64,000 bases of DNA, taken from positions 3,720,001-3,784,000 of the forward strand of contig NC_011740.1 of NCBI RefSeq assembly GCF_000026225.1, read 5' to 3'. The DNA comes from Escherichia fergusonii ATCC 35469 (lineage in GTDB: Bacteria > Pseudomonadota > Gammaproteobacteria > Enterobacterales > Enterobacteriaceae). The notes beneath the pieces were generated by a model that saw only the letters and a program-made list of their open reading frames with translations, was not told where the DNA came from and did no database searches. Position numbers and translations under genes: made by a program. Positions 43,116 to 51,611 of the stretch are shown piece after piece (the stretch's first letter is position 1; every line of letters begins with the position of its first letter).

Positions 43116-45377
43116 TCATCCCCGACGCAAATTCTGCGCCGCCTGCACCATGTTCGCCAGTGCCGCGCGGGTTTCTGGCCAGCCGCGCGTTTTCAGGCCA
43201 CAGTCCGGGTTTACCCACAGACGCTCTGCCGGAATGCGTTTTGCCGCTTTCTTCAGCAGGGCTTCAATCCATTCCACGCTCGGTACGTTTGGCGAGTGAA
43301 TGTCATAGACGCCTGGACCAATTTCATTTGGATAATCAAACTCTTCAAACGACTCCAGCAACTCCATGTCGGAACGCGAGGTTTCGATGGTGATGACGTC
43401 TGCGTCCAGCGCCGCAATCGAATCCATGATGTCGTTGAACTCGCAGTAACACATGTGAGTGTGGATTTGTGTGTCATCTTTCGCCACGGCGGCGTTGATA
43501 CGGAAAGCCTCCACGCCCCACTGGAGATAGGCATCCCAGTCGCTGCGACGCAGCGGTAAACCTTCGCGTAGCGCCGGTTCATCAATCTGGATGATGCCAA
43601 TTCCAGCCGCTTCCAGATCGGCCACTTCATCACGAAGCGCCAGCGCAATTTGTTTGGCGATGGTTTCACGGCTGACATCTTCACGCGGGAACGACCAGCA
43701 GAGAATGGTCACCGGACCAGTCAGCATCCCTTTCACCGGTTTGTCAGTCAGGGATTGCGCATATTTTGCCCACTCCACGGTAATCGGCGCCGGACGACTA
43801 ACGTCACCAATAACAATCGGTGGCTTCACGCAGCGGGAACCGTAGCTCTGTACCCAACCGTTTTGCGTAAAGACAAAGCCATCCAGGTGCTCGCCAAAGT
43901 ATTCCACCATGTCATTACGCTCGGCCTCACCATGCACCAGCACATCCAGACCCAGACGTTCCTGCTCAACAATGGCCTGCTTGATATGTTCTGCAATGCC
44001 CGTACGATAGTTGTTGGCGTCGAGATTACCCTTTTTGAAATCCAGACGCAGGGTACGGATTTCTGTGGTTTGCGGGAAAGAGCCAATCGTGGTGGTCGGC
44101 CAGGCTGGCAGTTTAAAACGCGCACGCTGGGCTTCAGCACGCACTTCATAAACGTTTGCACGCTGACTGTCCTGGGCAGTGATCGCCGCCAGACGCTTTT
44201 CTACCGCCGGATTATGTACACGAGTAGAGTGACGACGCGCCTGAATCGGAGCACTCCACTCTGCCAGAGCTGCCGTATCACCACTGTTCAGCGCATCGCG
44301 CAGCAATGCCAGTTCATGGCATTTTTGCAGAGCGAAGGCAAACCAGCTTTTCACTTCCGCATCAAGACGCGTTTCAACACTCAGGTCGATAGGGCTGTGC
44401 AGCAATGAGCAGGAAGATGCCACCCACAAATCGCGTTTGCCGACAATGTCCTTAATTTGCGCATATTTCTCGGTAAGATCGGCGCGCCAGACGTTACGAC
44501 CATTGATAAGACCAGCAGATAGCAGCCAGTCAGAAGGCAGACGCTTGTGCAGTTCAGCAACGTCATCTTTACCATGTACGAGATCGACATGCAGACCCTG
44601 AACAGGCAGCGCAGTAATGGTGTCGAGATTTGGCGTTACGCCTTCAAAATAGGTAGTCAGCAGCAGTTTCACCTGGCCCTGGAGCGCGTCGTAAGCGGGT
44701 TTATAGGCGTCCAGCCACGCCTGCGGCAGTTCCAGTACCAGAGCCGGTTCGTCGATCTGTACCCACTCAATGCCACGTTTTGCCAGTTCTGCCAACACTT
44801 GCTGATAAACCGGCAGAATGTCGTTCAGCAGGCTCAGGCGATCAAACTGTTCACCTTTCACTTTACCCAGCCACAGGTAGGTAACCGGCCCCAGCAGCAC
44901 GGGCTTGACCTTGTGGCCCAGCGCCAGCGCCTCGTCCACTTCCTCCAGCAGCTGCGTCCAGGTCAGTTTGAACTGTTGGCCTTTAACGAACTCCGGCACC
45001 ATGTAGTGATAGTTGGTATTAAACCATTTGGTCATTTCCGCTGCCGCCGCAGGTTCGCCAGTCGGTGCACGTCCACGACCAATACGGAACAGGGTGTCGA
45101 TATCTACCGAACCATCTTTGTTCTGGTGACGCGCCGGAACGTTACCCAGCAGCAGGCTGGTGGTCAGGACATGATCGTACCAGGCAAAATCACCCACCGG
45201 CAGCAGGTCGATACCTGCTTGCTTTTGTTGATCCCAGTGACGAGCACGCAGTTCACGCCCTACCGCCAGCAGTTCTTCACGCGTGGAGTTCCCCGCCCAA
45301 TAACTCTCTTGCGCTTTTTTCAGCTCGCGACGCAGGCCAACGCGAGGGAAACCGAGGGTGTGATTAAGAATTGTCAT
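43116..45377 (-). CDS. metE: Cobalamin-independent methionine synthase
   Basis: 753 aa, the E. coli length, starting MTILNHTLGFPRVGLRRELK. Zinc-site motifs THMCYCEFNDIM and LWVNPDCGLKTRGW are intact, as is DEPALREGLPLRRSDW. It transfers the methyl group of 5-methyl-tetrahydropteroyltri-L-glutamate to homocysteine to make methionine. It is divergent from its activator metR; MetR and MetJ sites lie in the shared 117-bp gap. Confidence 0.98.
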   Translation of the reverse strand: MTILNHTLGFPRVGLRRELKKAQESYWAGNSTREELLAVGRELRARHWDQQKQAGIDLLPVGDFAWYDHVLTTSLLLGNVPARHQNKDGSVDIDTLFRIGRGRAPTGEPAAAAEMTKWFNTNYHYMVPEFVKGQQFKLTWTQLLEEVDEALALGHKVKPVLLGPVTYLWLGKVKGEQFDRLSLLNDILPVYQQVLAELAKRGIEWVQIDEPALVLELPQAWLDAYKPAYDALQGQVKLLLTTYFEGVTPNLDTITALPVQGLHVDLVHGKDDVAELHKRLPSDWLLSAGLINGRNVWRADLTEKYAQIKDIVGKRDLWVASSCSLLHSPIDLSVETRLDAEVKSWFAFALQKCHELALLRDALNSGDTAALAEWSAPIQARRHSTRVHNPAVEKRLAAITAQDSQRANVYEVRAEAQRARFKLPAWPTTTIGSFPQTTEIRTLRLDFKKGNLDANNYRTGIAEHIKQAIVEQERLGLDVLVHGEAERNDMVEYFGEHLDGFVFTQNGWVQSYGSRCVKPPIVIGDVSRPAPITVEWAKYAQSLTDKPVKGMLTGPVTILCWSFPREDVSRETIAKQIALALRDEVADLEAAGIGIIQIDEPALREGLPLRRSDWDAYLQWGVEAFRINAAVAKDDTQIHTHMCYCEFNDIMDSIAALDADVITIETSRSDMELLESFEEFDYPNEIGPGVYDIHSPNVPSVEWIEALLKKAAKRIPAERLWVNPDCGLKTRGWPETRAALANMVQAAQNLRRG

Positions 45378-45407
45378 TATATGCCCCTTATGGAATTTTT
45401 AGTATTT

Positions 45408-45431
45408 AGCCGTCCAGATGTTTACACATCC
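45408..45431. promoter_or_regulatory. Tandem met boxes (MetJ operator) between metE and metR
   Basis: Three adjacent octamers, AGCCGTCC, AGATGTTT and ACACATCC, approximate the MetJ box AGACGTCT. MetJ with S-adenosylmethionine represses the methionine regulon. Match is imperfect box by box, but tandem spacing and position fit E. coli. Confidence 0.65.
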
Positions 45432-45482
45432 ATAATTGGCGGTTACTGTATATTCCTCAAGCGCAAATTATTCATGCCGAAG

Positions 45483-45495
45483 TGAAGGACTTTCA
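45483..45495. promoter_or_regulatory. MetR-type site overlapping the metR start
   Basis: TGAAGGACTTTCA fits the MetR consensus TGAA-N5-TTCA exactly. It covers the metR ribosome site (AAGGA) and the A of its ATG. Whether this copy is the functional activator site for metE or only an autoregulatory one cannot be told from sequence. Confidence 0.55.
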
Positions 45496-46448
45496 TGATC
45501 GAAGTAAAACACCTGAAAACGCTACAAGCGTTGCGGAACTGCGGCTCACTCGCAGCCGCTGCGGCGACGTTGCATCAAACGCAATCCGCCCTGTCTCACC
45601 AGTTTAGCGATCTGGAACAACGCCTTGGCTTCCGGCTATTTGTGCGTAAAAGCCAGCCGCTTCGGTTTACACCGCAGGGAGAAATCCTGTTGCAACTGGC
45701 GAATCAGGTGCTGCCGCAAATCAGCCAGGCACTGCAAGCCTGCAATGAACCGCAGCAGACGCGCCTGCGCATTGCTATTGAATGCCATAGCTGTATTCAG
45801 TGGCTGACGCCCGCGTTAGAAAATTTCCATAAGAACTGGCCGCAGGTGGAGATGGATTTTAAATCAGGCGTAACGTTTGACCCGCAGCCTGCATTGCAGC
45901 AGGGCGAGCTGGATCTGGTGATGACCTCCGATATTCTGCCGCGCAGTGGCCTGCATTATTCGCCGATGTTCGATTATGAAGTGCGTCTGGTGTTAGCACC
46001 TGACCATCCACTGGCGGCGAAAACGCGAATCACGCCGGAAGACCTCGCCAGCGAAACGCTGTTGATTTATCCGGTGCAGCGTAGCCGACTGGATGTCTGG
46101 CGCCATTTTCTTCAGCCAGCAGGCGTTAGCCCGTCGCTGAAAAGCGTCGATAACACCTTGTTGTTGATTCAGATGGTTGCCGCGCGGATGGGTATTGCCG
46201 CCCTGCCGCACTGGGTGGTGGAGAGTTTTGAGCGCCAGGGTCTGGTCGTAACCAAAACCCTGGGCGAAGGATTGTGGAGCCGACTGTACGCCGCCGTGCG
46301 CGATGGCGAGCAGCGTCAGCCGATTACAGAAGCGTTTATTCGCTCAGCGCGCAATCACGCCTGCGATCATCTGCCGTTTGTGAAGAGCGCGGAGCGACCC
46401 ACTTACGATGTACCCACAGTGAGGCCAGGATCACCATCGCGCCTGTAA
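45495..46448 (+). CDS. metR: MetR, LysR-type activator of methionine genes
   Basis: 317 aa, starting MIEVKHLKTLQALRNCGSLA. LysR helix-turn-helix (SLAAAAATLHQTQSALSHQF) and effector domain that binds homocysteine. It activates metE, metH and glyA. Divergent from metE. Its 3' end overlaps the convergent bioP gene by 113 bp. Confidence 0.97.
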   Translation: MIEVKHLKTLQALRNCGSLAAAAATLHQTQSALSHQFSDLEQRLGFRLFVRKSQPLRFTPQGEILLQLANQVLPQISQALQACNEPQQTRLRIAIECHSCIQWLTPALENFHKNWPQVEMDFKSGVTFDPQPALQQGELDLVMTSDILPRSGLHYSPMFDYEVRLVLAPDHPLAAKTRITPEDLASETLLIYPVQRSRLDVWRHFLQPAGVSPSLKSVDNTLLLIQMVAARMGIAALPHWVVESFERQGLVVTKTLGEGLWSRLYAAVRDGEQRQPITEAFIRSARNHACDHLPFVKSAERPTYDVPTVRPGSPSRL

Positions 46449-47235
46449 TAAACGTTGGCCAGTGCGGCTGTTGGTGCCAGATAGCCAGGTTAACCAGCAG
46501 CCCTGCCGGAACGTGCATATTATTCATAATGCCCAGCGTTCCGGCGTCCACCTGAGTCGCGCCGTAGTTCCACATAAAGTAGCCAATACCGGAAGCCACC
46601 ACGCCAAGAAACACCAGAATGCCCCATTGCAGCATGGTTTGCGGCATTTTCTGCGCATTTCCCAGCAAGAACCATGCAATCACCGCCACCAGGAACGCGC
46701 CAAGATAGAACCACGCAAAGGCGTTATGCTGCGGCATCGGGCGAGTTTCCATCAGGCGTTTGTAGCCCACCATGCCGATGGCAAAAGTGATATTGGAGAG
46801 TTGCACCAGCAACAGGCCGGTCCAGAAGTGGTCGGTGACCTGATCATAGCGAATAATCCCGGCACCAATCACCGCCAACAAGGCGCTAAAAGCATAGCCC
46901 CAGCGCAGACGGCGCTTACTCATGATGTCATAAATCAGCGTGATGTAGAGCGGAGTCAGTACGGTGAACAGCAACAGTTCGGAGACCGTCAGGTAGAGAT
47001 AGGCGCGAAAACTCAGCATATACATCACGCCAAGCTGCATCGCGCCCACCAGCATATACAGGCCGACCGTTTTCAGGCTATTGCCACGGGTACGCAGAAA
47101 CGGCAGAAAAACCAGTGCCGCCAGGCCAACGCGCACCAGCACTGCAAAATAGCTATCGACGTGCCCCGCAAGGTACTCGCCATAAAAGCTAAAGGAGAAG
47201 GCCCACAGAATCGTGGTGATGATAAGTAGCGCCAC
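46336..47235 (-). CDS. bioP: Biotin transporter BioP (YigM), EamA/DMT family
   Basis: 299 aa, ten membrane segments of the drug/metabolite transporter superfamily, starting MALLIITTILWAFSFSFYGE; two EamA halves (about 5-135 and 145-280). In E. coli this protein is the high-affinity biotin importer of the inner membrane. The last 37 codons lie antisense to the end of metR; the tail (APRSSQTADDRRRDCALSE) is hydrophilic, so the overlap costs no membrane segment. Confidence 0.93.
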   Translation of the reverse strand: MALLIITTILWAFSFSFYGEYLAGHVDSYFAVLVRVGLAALVFLPFLRTRGNSLKTVGLYMLVGAMQLGVMYMLSFRAYLYLTVSELLLFTVLTPLYITLIYDIMSKRRLRWGYAFSALLAVIGAGIIRYDQVTDHFWTGLLLVQLSNITFAIGMVGYKRLMETRPMPQHNAFAWFYLGAFLVAVIAWFLLGNAQKMPQTMLQWGILVFLGVVASGIGYFMWNYGATQVDAGTLGIMNNMHVPAGLLVNLAIWHQQPHWPTFITGAMVILASLWVHRKWVAPRSSQTADDRRRDCALSE

Positions 47236-47310
47236 AATGGATGTCTCTTTGTTTATCGGGTATCCATTGTAGCGAAGTATCAGGTTGACAACTGACTAAA
47301 TAAAGAACGA

Positions 47311-48111
47311 TTACGATAAATAGAGCTTACGCAGATAATGCGGCACCGCATCTTCGGCGTTAGTACCAATCACTTCCAGCTCCGGATGCAGATCTTTCAG
47401 ACGCTGGTGCGCACTGCCCATAATGCAGCCTTTACCTGCCATCGATAGCATTTCGGCGTCGTTCATCCCGTCACCAAAGGCAATACAATCTTTCAGACTG
47501 TAGCCCAGTTTCTTCGCCACCGCTTCCAGGGCATGGCCTTTTGAAACGCCACCCGCCATCACTTCCAGACAAGTTAGGGTAGAGAAGCTGACGTTGACGC
47601 GATCGCCCCAACGAGCGTTGATTGCCTGCTCCAGCGGCAGCAGTTGCTCATGAGAATCACAGGTGAAGAACACTTTGCTGACGCCTTCCGGCTCCAGTAA
47701 TCCTGGCTCATACAGCGCATATTTGAACACCGCCTCTTTAAAAAAGCGCATCTCTTCCGGGCGGTGGCGATTCATAAACCATTCGTCGTCGCGATAAACG
47801 TTAGTAATGATGTCCGGGTTGTCGTTGACCACGCCAAACAGGTCGCTGGCAATGTCGCGATCCAGGTTATGAGCAAAAATCAGATTGCCATCCAGATCGT
47901 GAACACGCGCGCCATTGGAGGTAATCATGTAAGACTTAATCTCCAGATTATCGCGAATTTGCCCCACATCAACGTGATGGCGACCGGTCGCAAACACAAA
48001 GTTAATGCCGCGCGCGGTGAGCAGCTTCAGAGTTTCTTTGGCGTAAGGGGATAACGTATGGTCGGGAGAAAGTAACGTGCCATCTAAATCAGACGCAACA
48101 ACCTGGTACAT
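47311..48111 (-). CDS. yigL: YigL, HAD-superfamily (Cof type) pyridoxal phosphate phosphatase
   Basis: 266 aa from MYQVVASDLDGTLLSPDHTL; the frame opens 42 codons earlier inside pldB, but the family start is used. HAD motif I DLDGTLLS, motif II TSNGARV, motif III with the lysine near GGVSKGHAL, motif IV FGDGMNDAEML. E. coli YigL dephosphorylates pyridoxal 5'-phosphate and other sugar phosphates and, via SgrS, helps relieve sugar-phosphate stress. SgrS stabilises yigL mRNA from a site inside pldB in E. coli, and pldB lies 7 bp upstream here too. Confidence 0.96.
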   Translation of the reverse strand: MYQVVASDLDGTLLSPDHTLSPYAKETLKLLTARGINFVFATGRHHVDVGQIRDNLEIKSYMITSNGARVHDLDGNLIFAHNLDRDIASDLFGVVNDNPDIITNVYRDDEWFMNRHRPEEMRFFKEAVFKYALYEPGLLEPEGVSKVFFTCDSHEQLLPLEQAINARWGDRVNVSFSTLTCLEVMAGGVSKGHALEAVAKKLGYSLKDCIAFGDGMNDAEMLSMAGKGCIMGSAHQRLKDLHPELEVIGTNAEDAVPHYLRKLYLS

Positions 48112-48118
48112 AAGAAAT

Positions 48119-49141
48119 TTAAACCTCTGTAGAGCGGTTTCCGCTGGGTGAGTTATGCCTGTTGAAAAAATCAACAATGGCGTGGAGCGCGACTGAGCGC
48201 ATTGCGTCCTTTTCAAAAAGGATCTCATGGTACGCACCTTTAATTACCAGCGGTCGTCCCCCTTCGACAGGATGGCCCGCAGCGGTGCGGAGTTCACAAA
48301 AACGGTCGTGCATGCGGTTATCCACCACGCGTTCCTCTTCAGCCTGTAAGAGAAGCGTTGGCGTGGCGTCATCACCCGCTCCGGCTAACACCTGTTCGCC
48401 AGCCAGAATACTTTCGCGTACCCAATGGTAGGTCGGCCCACCGACGCGAATCGTTGGGTCATCAGCATAGAAGCGTAAGTTACGTCGATATCGCTGTCTG
48501 CTGTGGGTCAGTACGTTGATAGCAAACGGCAACGCGCGCCAGCGCCCGGTGCCTATTGCATAGCCATCACGGAAACGTGGATGTGCTTCGGCCCAGTTAA
48601 GGATCTGCCGCGCCATAAATGACGGCATACGAATCACAATCCCAAACATTGGTGCAGTTAGCGCAATGGCGTCACATACACCTGGATGGCGTTGCAGAAA
48701 TAACGTGGAGATCGCACCGCCCATCGAATGTGCCAGTATATAGCGCTGACGCCACGGACCGGGCTGGACCTCCTGTTGCCAGAATGCCGCCAGATCATCA
48801 ACATAATCATTAAAGCGATTAACATGCCCAAGATGCGGATCGGCTAACAGGCGACCGGAACGTCCCTGCCCGCGATGGTCGATGATTAAGACATCAAACC
48901 CCAAATGGAACAGGTCGTAGGCCAGTTCCGCATATTTTACGTAGCTCTCAATACGCCCCGGGCAGATGACTATCACCCGGTCATGGTGCTGTGCGCGAAA
49001 ACGGACAAAGCGCACCGGAATGTCATCTACACCAGTAAACTCTGCTTCATCACGCTGACGCCAGAAATCAGTCAGCGGTCCCATGGTAAAAGCAGCAAAC
49101 GCGTTTTCTCTTGTTTCCCAGTCTTTTTGCTGCTGAAACAT
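48119..49141 (-). CDS. pldB: Lysophospholipase L2
   Basis: 340 aa, starting MFQQQKDWETRENAFAAFTM. Alpha/beta hydrolase with the nucleophile elbow AHSMGGAIS, the oxyanion segment DHRGQGRSGRLL and a C-terminal GAYHEILFEKD histidine. It hydrolyses lysophospholipids at the inner membrane. Operon with yigL (7-bp gap). Confidence 0.96.
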   Translation of the reverse strand: MFQQQKDWETRENAFAAFTMGPLTDFWRQRDEAEFTGVDDIPVRFVRFRAQHHDRVIVICPGRIESYVKYAELAYDLFHLGFDVLIIDHRGQGRSGRLLADPHLGHVNRFNDYVDDLAAFWQQEVQPGPWRQRYILAHSMGGAISTLFLQRHPGVCDAIALTAPMFGIVIRMPSFMARQILNWAEAHPRFRDGYAIGTGRWRALPFAINVLTHSRQRYRRNLRFYADDPTIRVGGPTYHWVRESILAGEQVLAGAGDDATPTLLLQAEEERVVDNRMHDRFCELRTAAGHPVEGGRPLVIKGAYHEILFEKDAMRSVALHAIVDFFNRHNSPSGNRSTEV

Positions 49142-49251
49142 CGGGTAATCTGCCTCTTAAACCACGTAAAATCGTTTTTTTAAGCGTGCCTGACACAACG
49201 CTTCGACAGTAGCGTATTGTGGCACAAAAATAGACACACCGGGAGTTCATC

Positions 49252-49872
49252 ATGACCTTAGAATGGTGGTTTGCCTACCTGCTGACATCGATCATTTTAA
49301 GCCTGTCGCCAGGCTCTGGTGCAATCAACACCATGACCACCTCGCTCAACCACGGTTATCGTGGTGCGATGGCGTCTATTGCTGGGCTTCAGACCGGACT
49401 GGCGATTCATATTGTGCTGGTTGGTGTGGGGTTGGGTACGCTATTCTCCCGCTCAGTGATTGCGTTTGAAGTGTTGAAGTGGGCAGGAGCAGCTTATTTG
49501 ATTTGGCTGGGTATCCAGCAGTGGCGTGCTGCTGGCGCAATTGATCTTAAATCGCTGGCCTCTACTCAATCGCGCCGACATTTGTTCCAGCGCGCGGTTT
49601 TTGTGAATCTCACCAATCCCAAAAGTATTGTGTTTCTGGCGGCGCTCTTTCCGCAATTCATCATGCCGCAGCAGCCACAACTGATGCAGTATATCGTGCT
49701 CGGCGTCACTACCATTGTGGTCGATATTATTGTGATGATCGGTTACGCCACCCTCGCCCAACGGATTGCGTTATGGATAAAAGGGCCGAAACAGATGAAG
49801 GCATTGAATAAGATTTTCGGCTCGCTGTTTATGCTGGTAGGAGCGCTGTTGGCATCGGCGAGACATGCTTAA
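49252..49872 (+). CDS. rhtB: RhtB, homoserine/homoserine lactone exporter (LysE family)
   Basis: 206 aa, six membrane segments. The LysE/RhtB signature LSPGSGAINTMTTSLNHGYR near the N-terminus and VNLTNPKSIVFLAALFPQF in the middle are clear. Exports homoserine and its lactone. In K-12 the neighbouring gene is rhtC; here an Rpn gene is inserted between them. Confidence 0.96.
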   Translation: MTLEWWFAYLLTSIILSLSPGSGAINTMTTSLNHGYRGAMASIAGLQTGLAIHIVLVGVGLGTLFSRSVIAFEVLKWAGAAYLIWLGIQQWRAAGAIDLKSLASTQSRRHLFQRAVFVNLTNPKSIVFLAALFPQFIMPQQPQLMQYIVLGVTTIVVDIIVMIGYATLAQRIALWIKGPKQMKALNKIFGSLFMLVGALLASARHA

Positions 49873-49901
49873 AACTGGAATAAAGCTCGCGTAAATTAAT
49901 G

Positions 49902-49936
49902 TGCCTCGAGAGATTGTTACATCCGCGCTCGAGGCA
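49902..49936. other. Hairpin between rhtB and the Rpn gene
   Basis: Perfect 9-bp repeat TGCCTCGAG (49902-49910) and CTCGAGGCA (49928-49936) with a 17-nt loop. Without a T-run it is a weak terminator candidate for rhtB. Confidence 0.45.
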
Positions 49937-50030
49937 TCTCGTAATATGCGTAATCTATTAATTTATTTACTATTTACTTCTCTTTGTTAGTGCCAGAATG
50001 CCGCCAAATTTCACCCACGGATGATGAAAG

Positions 50031-50891
50031 ATGACGGAAGCAACGACACCACATGACGCAATCTTTAAGGCTTTTTTATCCCGACCAGAAACGGCACGTG
50101 ACTTTATTGAAATTCATCTGCCGCCTTCTTTAGTTAAACTCTGTAATCTTGATACGCTCCATCTCGAGTCCAGCAGTTTCGTAGAGGAAAACCTGCGCCA
50201 GTATTACAACGACGTACTTTATTCAGTAGAGACGACGAAAGGGTGCGGATATATCTATGTGTTGATTGAGCATCAAAGTTCACCTGATGAAAATATGGCG
50301 TTCCGTATGCTTCGCTATGCTATTGCCACCATGCAGCGGCATCTTGAAGCGGGACATGATTATCTGCCTCTGGTGATCCCCATTCTTTTTTACCAGGGAA
50401 AGCGTAGCCCATATCCATGGTCAACAAACTGGCTCGATGGTTTTCCGGATCCGGACGTTGCACGCGATCTCTATTTCCATGCTTTTCCGCTGGTTGATAT
50501 TACGCTAATTCCTGATGACGAAATCATGCAACACCGCAGCATGGCCGCCTTTACGCTGGTACAGAAGCATATCCGTCAACGGGATATGACAACGCTGTTA
50601 GATAAGTTATCCCGCTTAATGATTCTGGGGCAGATGAGCGGACAGCAAATACGCATGTTGATAAACTACATGGCGCTGGTAGGTGAAGCACAGGATGTAC
50701 GAACATTAGTACATGGTCTGGCACAACGAGTGCCTCAACAAGGAGAGGAACTGATGACTTTAGCGGAAGAACTTCGGCGCGATGCCCTTCTCAATGTCGC
50801 AAAAGCAATGCTACAGCGTGGCTTTGATTTGCAGTTGATTATGGAAATGACCGGGCTTTCTCAGGAAGACCTTTATCAATTGCAATCCTGA
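50031..50891 (+). CDS. rpn: Rpn-family recombination-promoting nuclease / putative transposase
   Basis: 286 aa, full length for the family. PD-(D/E)XK nuclease features in the first 90 residues: HDAIFKAFLSRPETARDFIE, NDVLYSVETT with Asp61 and YVLIEHQSS with Glu80-x-Gln82. PFLxxQG-like PILFYQGKRSPYPWS and a helical tail follow. Rpn proteins promote RecA-independent recombination and have been tied to phage defence. Near the 3' end an in-frame ATG at 50754 is preceded by AGGAG with an 8-nt gap, matching the internal start reported for Rpn short products. Accessory between rhtB and rhtC; which rpn paralogue it is (A-E) I cannot say. Confidence 0.9.
   Translation: MTEATTPHDAIFKAFLSRPETARDFIEIHLPPSLVKLCNLDTLHLESSSFVEENLRQYYNDVLYSVETTKGCGYIYVLIEHQSSPDENMAFRMLRYAIATMQRHLEAGHDYLPLVIPILFYQGKRSPYPWSTNWLDGFPDPDVARDLYFHAFPLVDITLIPDDEIMQHRSMAAFTLVQKHIRQRDMTTLLDKLSRLMILGQMSGQQIRMLINYMALVGEAQDVRTLVHGLAQRVPQQGEELMTLAEELRRDALLNVAKAMLQRGFDLQLIMEMTGLSQEDLYQLQS
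50754..50891 (+). CDS. Internal Rpn short product (C-terminal 45 aa), predicted
   Basis: In-frame internal start at codon 242 of the Rpn gene: AGGAG at 50741-50745, 8-nt spacer, ATG at 50754. The product would begin MTLAEELRRDALLNVAKAML and contain the helical C-terminal domain with GFDLQLIMEMTGLSQEDLYQ. In E. coli Rpn loci a short C-terminal form translated from inside the gene has been reported to dimerise and block the long nuclease form. The site is seen in the sequence; its use here is inference. Confidence 0.6.
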   Translation: MTLAEELRRDALLNVAKAMLQRGFDLQLIMEMTGLSQEDLYQLQS

Positions 50892-50896
50892 TGTTA

Positions 50897-50923
50897 TTCC
50901 CCCTGATAGCGTATCAGGGGGAA
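50897..50923. terminator. Bidirectional hairpin terminator between Rpn gene and rhtC
   Basis: Perfect 12-bp stem TTCCCCCTGATA (50897-50908) and TATCAGGGGGAA (50912-50923), 3-nt loop, between convergent genes that stop at 50891 and 50928. T-runs are short on both sides. Confidence 0.7.
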
Positions 50924-50927
50924 GTGC

Positions 50928-51548
50928 TTAACGCGAAATAATCAAATGAATGCCAAATCCGGCAAATAACGCTCCGGCAAAACCATCAATCCACTTCGCC
51001 AGACGCTGATAACTACGGCGCATTTGCGGTAGAGCAAACAGGCTGGCAACCACCGTAAACCACGCCAGCGTTTCGACAATAATCAACGCGAAAATGCCCC
51101 AGCGCTCGGTGGTGCCGACGTTATCGCCGACAAACAATGAGAATACCGAACCAAAGTAGATAATCGCTTTCGGATTGGCGAGATTGGTCAGTAAGCCTTT
51201 CAGGAAACTACGCCCGCTTTTCGCCAGCTCGACCTGTGGCGCAGGCGCAGAAACAGCCTCTTTTTTCAGCGCGCCACGCAGCATCTGGTAACCCATCCAG
51301 CAGAGATACAGACCACCGCCCACCATAATCAGCGTATGCAGCCAGGCCATTTTTTCGATAATCAAATGCAGGCCAAGCAGCGCGATACCTGCCCAGACCA
51401 TTACGCCGCAGGTAATGCCCAGCACGCCCATCATCGCCTCTTTACGGGAACGACTGACAGCGGTCTGAGAAACAAAGAAGAAATCGGGACCGGGGCTCAT
51501 AAGCGCCACAATGTGCACCATGGCAACGGTGAGGAATAACATCAACAT
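50928..51548 (-). CDS. rhtC: RhtC, threonine exporter (LysE family)
   Basis: 206 aa with six membrane segments, starting MLMLFLTVAMVHIVALMSPG. LysE signature MSPGPDFFFVSQTAVSRSRK and LLTNLANPKAIIYFGSVFSL. It exports threonine and, less well, homoserine. It follows recQ on the same strand with a 63-bp gap. Confidence 0.96.
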   Translation of the reverse strand: MLMLFLTVAMVHIVALMSPGPDFFFVSQTAVSRSRKEAMMGVLGITCGVMVWAGIALLGLHLIIEKMAWLHTLIMVGGGLYLCWMGYQMLRGALKKEAVSAPAPQVELAKSGRSFLKGLLTNLANPKAIIYFGSVFSLFVGDNVGTTERWGIFALIIVETLAWFTVVASLFALPQMRRSYQRLAKWIDGFAGALFAGFGIHLIISR

Positions 51549-51611
51549 ACAATTGACTCGCGGGGAAATCGTTTACGGAGTCTTCATCCTGGCACTTTTT
51601 TATGCTGCTGA

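Noticed and set aside
44547..45485. 312-codon open frame antisense to metE
   Set aside because: metE is unmistakable on the other strand; the antisense product resembles nothing.
46462..47229. 255-codon open frame antisense to bioP
   Set aside because: Rich in His, Gln and Arg, the usual product of reading a membrane-protein gene backwards.
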